5,003 nt of DNA, taken from Flammeovirgaceae bacterium. GTDB taxonomy: Bacteria; Bacteroidota; Bacteroidia; Cytophagales; Cyclobacteriaceae. The translations under genes were made by a program, and so were the position numbers. Position 1 is the first letter of the stretch; every line of letters starts with the position of its first letter. The stretch is taken from positions 1 through 5,003 of the forward strand of contig CANGUI010000186.1 of NCBI GenBank assembly GCA_947457025.1, written 5' to 3'. The notes under the pieces are model-generated. The model did no database searches, was not told where the DNA came from, and worked only from the letters and a program-made list of their open reading frames with translations. This document shows positions 1-5,003 of the stretch, piece after piece.

Positions 1-282
1 TACACGATGTCCAATAACAGTTGGAATAATCTGGGGGCGGGTCTTTCCCTCAATTTGTCGCCCTTGCAGATTTATGTGGTGGGCGATAATCTACTTCGCG
101 TTCCGCTGGCACTCGCATCCGACGGTAACGTCAACCGTGTTATCAACAGTGCCCAGTTTTTCAACCTGCGCGTTGGCCTAAACTTCACGTGGGGGCGAAT
201 CAAAGAAGAAGAAAATAAGCCAAACAACAGCCCCACGGGAGGATCGAAACGCCCGCCACCAGCGAAGAAGCGCAGACGCTAG
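1..282 (+). CDS. C-terminal fragment of a probable outer-membrane beta-barrel protein (DUF5723-like)
   Basis: The reading frame is open from the first base (Tyr-Thr precede the first Met at base 7) and stops with TAG at 280-282, so this is the 3' end of a gene that begins outside the window; the Met at base 7 is probably not the start. The visible 93 residues alternate polar and hydrophobic residues in strand-like blocks (LGAGLSLNLSPLQIYVVGDN and FFNLRVGLNFTWGR), as in the last strands of an outer-membrane beta-barrel. The VGDN turn and the closing VGLNFTWG strand resemble the C-termini of Bacteroidota DUF5723-type proteins; that family assignment is from memory and tentative. After the last strand comes a hydrophilic tail of about 28 residues, rich in Pro, Lys and Arg and ending PPPAKKRRR, which would extend past the barrel. 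Function and substrate are not deducible. The gene converges on nrdA, with a shared terminator between them. Confidence 0.55.
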   Translation, partial: YTMSNNSWNNLGAGLSLNLSPLQIYVVGDNLLRVPLALASDGNVNRVINSAQFFNLRVGLNFTWGRIKEEENKPNNSPTGGSKRPPPAKKRRR

Positions 283-307
283 CCTTCTGGTTTACCGGGA
301 GTAAACT

Positions 308-342
308 AAAAAAGCTGATCCTTTTGGGATCAGCTTTTTTTT
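308..342. terminator. Bidirectional rho-independent terminator between convergent genes
   Basis: The arms at 308-321 and 327-340 are perfectly complementary over 14 bp (AAAAAAGCTGATCC and its reverse complement) around a 5-nt loop, TTTTG, at 322-326. The + strand has eight Ts (335-342) after the GC part of the stem, and the - strand has six (complement of 308-313), so the hairpin can end transcription both of the barrel gene (stop at 282) and of nrdA (stop at 360). Its position about midway between two convergent stop codons supports this use. Confidence 0.92.
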
Positions 343-359
343 GCGTCAGTTTTCTGTGT

Positions 360-2825
360 TCACGATCCACAGGCTTCGCAGGCATCCGGATTATCCAAGG
401 AGCAGGCCATATCTGAGCGTTTTTGATCGTAATCCCCACCTTGGCTGTTGTAGGGGATAGCTTGTTGCTGACCATCGGGCACCGCCACCTGGCCAACACC
501 CGCCGCAGCTGGCAGAGCAACGCTAGCTTCCAGTTCTTGTACTGCGGATTGCTGCACCACTGCCTTGTCTACTGTGAACTTGATCGCGTCGGCAGCCGCA
601 TTTGTGCGCAGGTAGTACATGCCCGTCTTCAATCCCTTCTTCCAGGCATAGAAGTGCATGGAAGTAAGTTTGCCGAAATTCGGGTTGGTGAGGTGAATAT
701 TCAGGCTCTGCGACTGGCAGATGTAGGCACCGCGGTCGGCCGACATGTCGATAATCGCTTTCTGGGATATCTCCCACACTGTTTTGTAAACGTCTTTGAT
801 GTGTTGGGGGATTTCGGGTATGGCCTGAATGCTGCCATTGGTGGCAATCAGCTTCTGGCGCATGGTTTCACTCCAAAGTTTCAAATCAATCAGGTCCTTC
901 ATCAGGTGTTTATTGGCCACAATGAATTCACCGGATAGTGTTCTGCGGGTATAGATGTTGGATGTGTAGGGTTCAAAGCACTCGTTGTTACCCAGAATCT
1001 GCGAGGTGGAGGCTGTGGGCATGGGGGCGAGCAAAAGTGAATTGCGAACCCCATATTTTTTTACATCCTGCTTAAGTGTATCCCAATTCCATCTGCCCGA
1101 TTCGGGGGTTACACCCCACATATCGAACTGGAAGATGCCTTTGGATACAGGCGATCCCTTACAGGTTTCATACGGACCGTGCTCGCGGGCAAGTTCCATA
1201 GATGCCTCCATGGCGCCGAAGTAGATAGTTTCGAAGATGTCTTTGTTCAAGCCACGGGCTTCGTCACTGTCGAAGGGCATGCGCAGCATGATAAAGGCGT
1301 CTGCGAGACCTTGTACACCAATCCCAATAGGGCGGTGGCGCATGTTTGATTTGCGAGCCTCTTCCACCGGATAGTAATTGATATCGATAACCTTATTCAG
1401 GTTGCGCGTCACTACCTTAGTGATTTCATATAGCTTTTGGTGATCGAAGGCGCCGTTGGCAATGAATTTCGGCAAAGCGATTGAAGCCAGATTGCAGACG
1501 GCTACCTCATCGGGCGATGTGTACTCAATGATCTCGGTACAGAGATTGCTGGACTTTATAGTACCCAGATTCTTTTGGTTCGATTTTCGGTTAGCGTGAT
1601 CCTTGTACAAGATGTACGGGGTGCCGGTTTCAATCTGCGCTTCGAGCACTTCAAACCAAAGATCCTGTGCTTTTACCTGACGGCGGGCGCGCCCTTCAGC
1701 CTCGTATTTTTCGTAGAGACGCTCAAAATCTTCTCCCCAGACCTCGGCGAGTCCGGGCGCCTCATTTGGGCAGAATAACGACCACATCTCGTTATTTTCC
1801 ACGCGCTTCATGAACAGGTCGGGTATCCACATCGCATAGAAAAGATCGCGGGCCCGCATCTCCTCTTTACCGTGGTTTTTCCGCAGGTCGAGGAAGTCAA
1901 ACACATCCGCATGCCAGGGCTCGAGGTAGATGGCGAAGCTGCCTTTCCGCTTGCCGCCGCCCTGATCTACATAACGGGCGGTCATATCAAAATTCCGGAG
2001 CATGGGCACAATGCCGTTGGAAGTACCGCCGGTTCCTTTGATGTACGACCCTTTCGCACGGATGTTGTGGATGCTTAGCCCGATGCCCCCGGCCGATTGG
2101 GAGATCTTGGCACACTGTTTTAAAGTATCATAGATACCATCGATGCTGTCGTCCTTCATGGTCAGCAGGAAGCAGGACGAGAGCTGAGGCTTGGGCGTTC
2201 CGGCATTAAAAAGTGTTGGTGTGGCGTGCGTAAACCACTTTTCGGACAACAGGTGGTACGTTTCAATGGCCGATGAAATGTCTTCGCCATGGATGCCAAC
2301 TGCCACCCGCATCAACATGTGTTGCGGACGTTCTACAACCTTGCCGTCAACTTTCATCAGGTAGGAGCGTTCCAGGGTTTTGTAGCCAAAATAATCGTAG
2401 CTGAAATCCCGATCATAGATGATGGCTTCGTCTAGAACAAGTGCGTTTTCGCGGATGATGCGCCAGGTTTCTTTGCCGATGAGGGGGGCATTAGTACCAT
2501 TTTTCGGATCCACGTACGTATACAGCCGCTTCATGGTGTTCGAAAACGACTTGCTGGTGGTTTTATGGAGGTTGGAAACGGCCAGGCGAGCCGCAAGCTT
2601 GGCAAAGTCGGGGTGGCGGGTCGTCATGGTAGCTGAAATCTCGGCTGCCAGGTTGTCGAGCTCCTGCGTGGAAACCCCATCGTAGAGGCCGTTGATCACT
2701 TTCATGGCAACCTCTACCGGATTGACAAACTTCGGGTCGAGCCCGTAGCAGAGTTTTTCAATACGGGCGGTGATTTTATCGAACTTAACGGATTCCCTTC
2801 TCCCGTCGCGTTTTACTACAAGCAT
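360..2825 (-). CDS. nrdA: Class Ia ribonucleoside-diphosphate reductase, alpha (large) subunit
   Basis: This 821-residue catalytic subunit reduces NDPs to dNDPs with a radical supplied by the beta subunit encoded just upstream. Residues 1 to about 90 form an ATP-cone (VVKRDGR, FDKI, D57, K88), the site where ATP activates and dATP inhibits. The alpha/beta barrel follows, with the half-site cysteines C218 (QLSSC) and C444 (AVCNLAS), the NLCTE motif with N427, thiyl-radical C429 and E431, the specificity-site residues D226 and R256, the loop 2 region around Q288-R293, and the radical-transfer pair Y737-Y738 (GMYYLR). The C-terminal tail ends in C816-x-x-C819, which re-reduces the active site. 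The sequence is of the eukaryote-like subtype rather than the E. coli type: the end ([15 protein letters not shown]) matches mammalian RRM1 closely. About 30 extra residues lie in the tail linker (about 755-800, rich in Ala, Gln and Val). The start is the ATG at 2825; starting MLVVKRDGR matches the family and no Shine-Dalgarno is visible. It is second in the operon, 44 bp after nrdB, in an AT-rich gap without a promoter I can recognise. Confidence 0.98.
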   Translation of the reverse strand: MLVVKRDGRRESVKFDKITARIEKLCYGLDPKFVNPVEVAMKVINGLYDGVSTQELDNLAAEISATMTTRHPDFAKLAARLAVSNLHKTTSKSFSNTMKRLYTYVDPKNGTNAPLIGKETWRIIRENALVLDEAIIYDRDFSYDYFGYKTLERSYLMKVDGKVVERPQHMLMRVAVGIHGEDISSAIETYHLLSEKWFTHATPTLFNAGTPKPQLSSCFLLTMKDDSIDGIYDTLKQCAKISQSAGGIGLSIHNIRAKGSYIKGTGGTSNGIVPMLRNFDMTARYVDQGGGKRKGSFAIYLEPWHADVFDFLDLRKNHGKEEMRARDLFYAMWIPDLFMKRVENNEMWSLFCPNEAPGLAEVWGEDFERLYEKYEAEGRARRQVKAQDLWFEVLEAQIETGTPYILYKDHANRKSNQKNLGTIKSSNLCTEIIEYTSPDEVAVCNLASIALPKFIANGAFDHQKLYEITKVVTRNLNKVIDINYYPVEEARKSNMRHRPIGIGVQGLADAFIMLRMPFDSDEARGLNKDIFETIYFGAMEASMELAREHGPYETCKGSPVSKGIFQFDMWGVTPESGRWNWDTLKQDVKKYGVRNSLLLAPMPTASTSQILGNNECFEPYTSNIYTRRTLSGEFIVANKHLMKDLIDLKLWSETMRQKLIATNGSIQAIPEIPQHIKDVYKTVWEISQKAIIDMSADRGAYICQSQSLNIHLTNPNFGKLTSMHFYAWKKGLKTGMYYLRTNAAADAIKFTVDKAVVQQSAVQELEASVALPAAAGVGQVAVPDGQQQAIPYNSQGGDYDQKRSDMACSLDNPDACEACGS

Positions 2826-2869
2826 GGCTGTTGTTAATTAATAAGTTAAAAAAATGAACATGAAAATAA

Positions 2870-3859
2870 CTAAAAATCTTCGTTCAGGGAAAATTTTGGA
2901 ACGGTTTCTTTTTCAGCACTTTTCAACACCCCGGCTTTTTGGTACTCACCCACGCGTTTTTCGAAGAAATTGGTTTTTCCGCGCAGCGAGATCATTTCCA
3001 TAAAATCGAACGGGTTGGTGGCGTTATAAATCTTCTGGCCAATCAGTTCATTAAGCAGGCGGTCGGCCACAAATTCGATGTACTGCCGCATGGAGGCTGC
3101 GTTCATGCCGATCAGGTTGACCGGCAGTGCATCGGTGACAAACTCTTTTTCGATCTCCACGGCATCGCGGATGATCTCGATGACCCGTTGGTCTGGTAAT
3201 TTATTGACCACGTGCCGGGTATAGAGATGACAGGCGAAATCGCAATGCAGTCCTTCATCGCGGGAGATCAGTTCATTGGAGAAAGTGAGCCCGGGCATCA
3301 GGCCGCGCTTTTTGAGCCAAAAAATAGAACAGAATGATCCGGAGAAAAAGATACCCTCAACGGCAGCGAAAGCGATCAAACGTTCCTGGAAGTTGCCATT
3401 TGAAATCCACCGCAGCGCCCAGTCGGCTTTCTTTTTTACACAGTCCAGGGTTTCGATAGCATGTAATAGCCGGTCTTTTTCACGGGGATCTTTTACATAG
3501 GTATCGATCAGCAGCGAGTAGGTTTCGGAGTGGATGTTTTCGATGGTAATCTGGAAGCCATAGAAAAATTTGGCCTCGGTGTACTGTACTTCACCCACGA
3601 AATGTTCGGCCAGGTTTTCGTTTACAATACCGTCGCTGGCGGCGAAAAATGCCAGCACGTGCGTAATGAAGTGGCGCTCGCCGTCGGTCAGGTTACTCCA
3701 GTCGGTTAGGTCCTGGCTCAGGTCAATTTCTTCCGCGGTCCAAAAACTGGCTTCCGCCTGTTTATAAAACTTCCAGATATCGTGGTGCTCAATGGGGAAG
3801 AGTACGAAACGATCTTTGTTCTCATTTAAAATGGGCTCATCCTGTAAAATGTGGTTCAT
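2870..3859 (-). CDS. nrdB: Class Ia ribonucleoside-diphosphate reductase, beta (small, radical-generating) subunit
   Basis: This 329-residue ferritin-like subunit holds a diiron centre and a tyrosyl radical and passes the radical to NrdA. All expected residues are present: iron ligands D76 (AASDG), E107 and H110 (ENIHSETY), E168 (VEGIFF), E202 and H205 (RDEGLH), and the radical tyrosine Y114. The radical path is also intact: W40 (SFWTAEE), D201 and Y306 (VGEYQ). Y114 argues against the Tyr-less class Ic type. The C-terminus, FSLNEDF, corresponds to the mammalian R2 tail FTLDADF that docks on the large subunit. The protein begins about where the conserved core begins, so it lacks the N-terminal extension of about 55-60 residues that carries the degradation signal in mammalian R2. 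The start is the ATG at 3859, with no Shine-Dalgarno upstream, as is usual in Bacteroidota. It is the first gene of the nrdB-nrdA operon, the reverse of the E. coli gene order. Confidence 0.98.
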   Translation of the reverse strand: MNHILQDEPILNENKDRFVLFPIEHHDIWKFYKQAEASFWTAEEIDLSQDLTDWSNLTDGERHFITHVLAFFAASDGIVNENLAEHFVGEVQYTEAKFFYGFQITIENIHSETYSLLIDTYVKDPREKDRLLHAIETLDCVKKKADWALRWISNGNFQERLIAFAAVEGIFFSGSFCSIFWLKKRGLMPGLTFSNELISRDEGLHCDFACHLYTRHVVNKLPDQRVIEIIRDAVEIEKEFVTDALPVNLIGMNAASMRQYIEFVADRLLNELIGQKIYNATNPFDFMEMISLRGKTNFFEKRVGEYQKAGVLKSAEKETVPKFSLNEDF

Positions 3860-3895
3860 CGCATCTAATATGTTTGGTTGTAAGAAATCGAGTAA

Positions 3896-3950
3896 CCTGT
3901 TTGAAGGATTGCTCGCACAAAATGTCTTTTTCCTTTATGCGCAGAACAGG
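3896..3950 (-). other. Possible folded element in the nrdB 5' leader
   Basis: If transcription starts at the promoter proposed at 3978-4008, the nrdB message has a leader of about 110 nt. Within it, on the - strand, CCTGTT (3945-3950) can pair with AACAGG (3896-3901), CGCA with TGCG inside that, and AAAA with TTTT innermost, giving three nested short stems. The pairing is interrupted and the innermost stem is weak, so it may be chance. No known riboswitch class is recognisable; in particular I see no cobalamin element. Confidence 0.2.
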
Positions 3951-3977
3951 CACACCTTTTCTGCTCAAAGAAGACAG

Positions 3978-4008
3978 CAAATATTTGAAATGAGTCATTC
4001 ATATCAAA
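3978..4008 (-). promoter_or_regulatory. Predicted nrdBA promoter (Bacteroidota type)
   Basis: On the - strand TTTG (complement of 4005-4008) is followed, after a 19-nt spacer, by AATATTTG (complement of 3978-3985). This matches the Bacteroidota primary sigma pattern TTG-N19-TAnnTTTG except for the first base of the -7 box. The predicted start is about 3971, leaving a leader of about 110 nt. The -7 box lies within the perfect palindrome CAAATATTTG (3978-3987). The palindrome could be an operator, but it may simply be a by-product of the TTTG box. It is the best promoter match I found between 3860 and 4110 on this strand. Confidence 0.5.
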
Positions 4009-4067
4009 GGCGTTGCCGGTACTGTTGGGCTGATTCTCTCTTTGAAAAAAGAATCGAAGAAATGAAA

Positions 4068-4108
4068 GCACTTCATTTTCATTCACTTATCGAAAGTGGG
4101 TGAAGTGC
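4068..4108. repeat. Nested inverted-repeat cluster of CACTT/AAGTG units
   Basis: The pentamer CACTT occurs at 4069-4073 and 4084-4088, and its complement AAGTG at 4094-4098 and 4103-4107. The outer pair extends to a perfect 8-bp inverted repeat, GCACTTCA (4068-4075) and TGAAGTGC (4101-4108). As + strand RNA, the inner part can form an 11-bp hairpin (4078-4088 with 4094-4104) with two G-U pairs. No T-tract follows on either side, so it is not a terminator. It lies about 60 bp upstream of the proposed nrdB -33 element and could be a protein-binding site. No regulator is identified. Confidence 0.4.
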
Positions 4109-4118
4109 GGAGTGAGAT

Positions 4119-4142
4119 AAAAAAAACCGAAATATTTTTCGG
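4119..4142 (-). terminator. Minus-strand rho-independent terminator with no ORF upstream
   Basis: Read on the - strand, CCGAAA, loop AATA and TTTCGG (4142 down to 4127) form a 6-bp stem, followed directly by eight Ts (4126 down to 4119). The + strand has no T-tract after the stem, so the orientation is clear. There is no protein gene on the - strand between here and the window's right end. It would therefore end either a small RNA made from the 4143-4290 block or antisense read-through from the rplU side, and it insulates nrdB from such transcription. Confidence 0.65.
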
Positions 4143-4290
4143 AGGATTTCACGCGTGGCCGACAGTGATTTTGTTGAGACTTTTTGTTTAACGAAGTTCC
4201 TGACGCGCGGAGCATAGGGCCCGCGAAACGTCATTGCGCCCACCTGTTTCATCTGCCTACAGGCCCAGGTTGGGTGGGTTTAAAAGAGTT
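4119..4290 (-). ncRNA. Candidate structured small RNA
   Basis: A GC-rich block carries two strong hairpins. Hairpin A (4201-4233) pairs TGACG with CGTCA, CGCGG with CCGCG and GC with GC, with a 3-nt and a 1-nt bulge and the loop 4214-4218. Hairpin B (4239-4274) pairs CAGGTGGG with CCCAACCTG (one bulged A), with a small GCC/GGC stem inside. The AT-rich flanks at about 4281-4290 and 4178-4192 can pair imperfectly (ACU/AGU, UUUU/AAAA, AAC/GUU) and close both hairpins into one domain of about 113 nt. The strand is assigned from the minus-strand terminator at 4119-4142. I found no good TAnnTTTG box on that strand upstream, only TATAAT-like sequence, so the 5' end is a guess. A Bacteroidota 6S-type RNA is conceivable but I cannot match its consensus. 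It does not look like tmRNA, SRP RNA, RNase P RNA or a tRNA. Confidence 0.4.
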
Positions 4291-4331
4291 ATCTGGTTAG
4301 AAATGAGTTGATTATATTTCGGTTCTTGTAT

Positions 4332-4361
4332 TTGATTATATCTGCATGCGCACTATCTTTG
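4332..4361 (+). promoter_or_regulatory. rplU-rpmA promoter (Bacteroidota type)
   Basis: TTG at 4332-4334, a 19-nt spacer and TATCTTTG at 4354-4361 match the Bacteroidota consensus TTG-N19-TAnnTTTG at every fixed position. Transcription should begin at about 4366-4368, giving rplU a short leader of about 17 nt. That leaves no room for a leader-encoded ribosomal-protein autoregulatory structure downstream of this promoter. Confidence 0.85.
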
Positions 4362-4383
4362 CAGCCCATTTAACGAAAAAGTC

Positions 4384-4692
4384 ATGTACGCAATAGTTGA
4401 CGTTGCCGGTAAGCAATTCAAGGTAAGTAAAGACCAATACATATACGCCCCAAAAATGGAAGGAGAGGCGGGTACAGCCGTTGAGTTCGGGCGCGTGCTG
4501 TTGATTGATAACGAAGGCTCAGTTCAGGTGGGTTCCCCCACCCTAGACGGCGTCAAAGTCTCGGGTAAAATACTGGAGCACGTAAAAGGCGATAAAGAGA
4601 TTGTGTTTAAAAAGAAACGCCGGAAGGGGTATGCTGTTAAAAATGGCCACCGCCAGCAGTATACTAAGGTGCAAATTGAAAGCATCGGGTAG
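4384..4692 (+). CDS. rplU: 50S ribosomal protein L21
   Basis: This 102-residue protein has the usual bacterial L21 length and its main signatures: the N-terminal MYAIVDVAGKQFKV, the central DGVKVSGKILEHVKGDKEIVFKKKRRKGY with its very basic loop, and the C-terminal GHRQQYTKVQIESI. L21 binds 23S rRNA in the large subunit. The ATG at 4384 gives the canonical N-terminus. It is preceded by A-rich sequence (AACGAAAAAGTC) without a Shine-Dalgarno, and lies 22 bp after the promoter's -7 box. It is the first gene of a two-gene unit with rpmA, a near-universal bacterial pairing. No residue looks unusual. Confidence 0.98.
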   Translation: MYAIVDVAGKQFKVSKDQYIYAPKMEGEAGTAVEFGRVLLIDNEGSVQVGSPTLDGVKVSGKILEHVKGDKEIVFKKKRRKGYAVKNGHRQQYTKVQIESIG

Positions 4693-4730
4693 GCTAGACG
4701 AATACCAATAGAAAAATACAAGTAAACGAT

Positions 4731-4735
4731 AAGGA
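4731..4735 (+). promoter_or_regulatory. Shine-Dalgarno-like site for rpmA
   Basis: AAGGA lies only 3 nt before the rpmA ATG at 4739. The spacing is shorter than the usual 5-9 nt, so it may be weak or fortuitous. No comparable motif precedes the other three complete genes here. Confidence 0.35.
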
Positions 4736-4738
4736 ATC

Positions 4739-4996
4739 ATGGCGCATAAAAAAGGGGAAGGTAAGGTAAAAAACGGCCGCGAATCGGAGAGTAAACGGCT
4801 CGGCATAAAGGTGTATGGAGGACAAAAGGTCGTTGCCGGTAACATCATTGTTCGCCAGCGCGGCACCAAGCACCACCCGGGAGTAAATGTTGGTATAGGC
4901 AAAGACCATACGCTGTTTGCACTAGCCAATGGGGTTGTCGCTTTTAAAAAGGGACGGGGAGATAAGTCTTTCGTTTCTGTTCTGGCCGAGGCATAA
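4739..4996 (+). CDS. rpmA: 50S ribosomal protein L27
   Basis: This 85-residue protein is a complete L27. Its N-terminus, [20 protein letters not shown], is the flexible arm that reaches the peptidyl-transferase centre and contacts tRNA. The core follows with LGIKVYGGQ, the [15 protein letters not shown] segment and [12 protein letters not shown]. The protein starts directly at MAHKK, so it lacks the cleavable N-terminal extension found in Firmicutes L27. The stop is TAA at 4994-4996. It follows rplU after a 46-bp gap with no terminator and no clear promoter, so the two are probably co-transcribed. The 7 bp left in the window after the stop show nothing. Confidence 0.98.
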   Translation: MAHKKGEGKVKNGRESESKRLGIKVYGGQKVVAGNIIVRQRGTKHHPGVNVGIGKDHTLFALANGVVAFKKGRGDKSFVSVLAEA

Positions 4997-5003
4997 TTTT
5001 ACA

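Larger units (their letters stand above)
3860..4383. other. Divergent intergenic region between nrdB and rplU
   Basis: This 524-bp gap holds no convincing protein gene: the short open frames inside it have no family features. It is not featureless. Going from nrdB towards rplU it contains a possible folded leader (3896-3950), a predicted nrdB promoter (3978-4008), a nested inverted-repeat cluster (4068-4108), a minus-strand terminator (4119-4142), a GC-rich paired block (about 4178-4290) and the rplU promoter (4332-4361). By hand count, 4201-4280 is about 62% GC while 4281-4380 is about 32% GC, a sharp contrast typical of an RNA gene set in spacer DNA. Confidence 0.8.

Noticed and set aside
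423..938. 171-codon open frame on the + strand
   Set aside because: It lies wholly antisense to the tail end of nrdA, shows no domain features, and is explained by the codon composition of the real gene.
360..3859. A new or mobile RNR-linked system such as an intein, intron or phage RNR
   Set aside because: Both subunits are uninterrupted, with all catalytic residues in place, no inserted domains, and ordinary housekeeping neighbours.
3976..3991. NrdR box upstream of nrdB
   Set aside because: Only the outer bases of the core fit the NrdR consensus, the central TATA does not, and the usual second box about three helical turns away is not visible.
3865..4086. 73-codon - strand open frame directly upstream of nrdB
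   Set aside because: The product is low in recognisable features, it has no start signal, and it overlaps the predicted nrdB promoter and leader. More likely untranslated.
3792..4103. 103-codon + strand open frame running from inside nrdB into the intergenic region
   Set aside because: Its first part is antisense to conserved nrdB coding sequence, and the rest runs through the predicted nrdB promoter and the inverted-repeat cluster. No recognisable family or start context.
4178..4290. Ribosomal-protein leader (autoregulatory) for rplU on the + strand
   Set aside because: The strong rplU promoter at 4332-4361 lies downstream of the folded block, so the main rplU message would not contain it. 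An upstream + strand promoter is only weakly suggested (TCTCTTTG at 4037-4044, with a poor spacer).
4543..4929. 128-codon - strand open frame across rplU and rpmA
   Set aside because: It is antisense to two highly conserved ribosomal protein genes; its hydrophobic look comes from complementing Lys-rich codons.

Overview
The window looks like chromosomal core DNA from a member of the Bacteroidota, probably a Cytophagales-like lineage (the rank is inference). Three things support this. Promoters fit the phylum's TTG-N19-TAnnTTTG pattern. Shine-Dalgarno sequences are absent or weak before most genes. The class Ia ribonucleotide reductase is of the eukaryote-like subtype common in this phylum, and the window opens with the tail of a protein resembling Bacteroidota outer-membrane beta-barrels. 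Gene content is housekeeping; I see no mobile element, CRISPR array or tRNA.

Layout: (1) 1-282, + strand, the C-terminal end of a probable outer-membrane beta-barrel protein with a very basic tail. (2) 308-342, a perfect 14-bp stem terminator usable in both directions, between this gene and the convergent nrdA. (3) 360-3859, - strand, a two-gene operon transcribed nrdB then nrdA with a 44-bp gap. It encodes both subunits of the enzyme that reduces ribonucleoside diphosphates to deoxyribonucleoside diphosphates for DNA synthesis. (4) 3860-4383, a 524-bp divergent intergenic region with no convincing protein gene but a lot of structure: a predicted nrdB promoter centred on a 10-bp palindrome, a possible folded nrdB leader, a nested AAGTG/CACTT inverted-repeat cluster, a minus-strand intrinsic terminator with no ORF to serve, a GC-rich block with two strong hairpins that may be a small structured RNA, and a near-perfect Bacteroidota promoter for rplU. 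(5) 4384-4996, + strand, rplU-rpmA, encoding ribosomal proteins L21 and L27 of the large subunit.

The main biological points are two. The NrdA subunit is so close to mammalian RRM1 that its catalytic and allosteric residues fall at the same residue numbers. The intergenic region between the RNR operon and rplU has the marks of an unannotated non-coding RNA: a GC island, two stable hairpins, a possible closing stem and an orphan terminator. The RNA call is inference from the sequence; its strand and 5' end are not settled.
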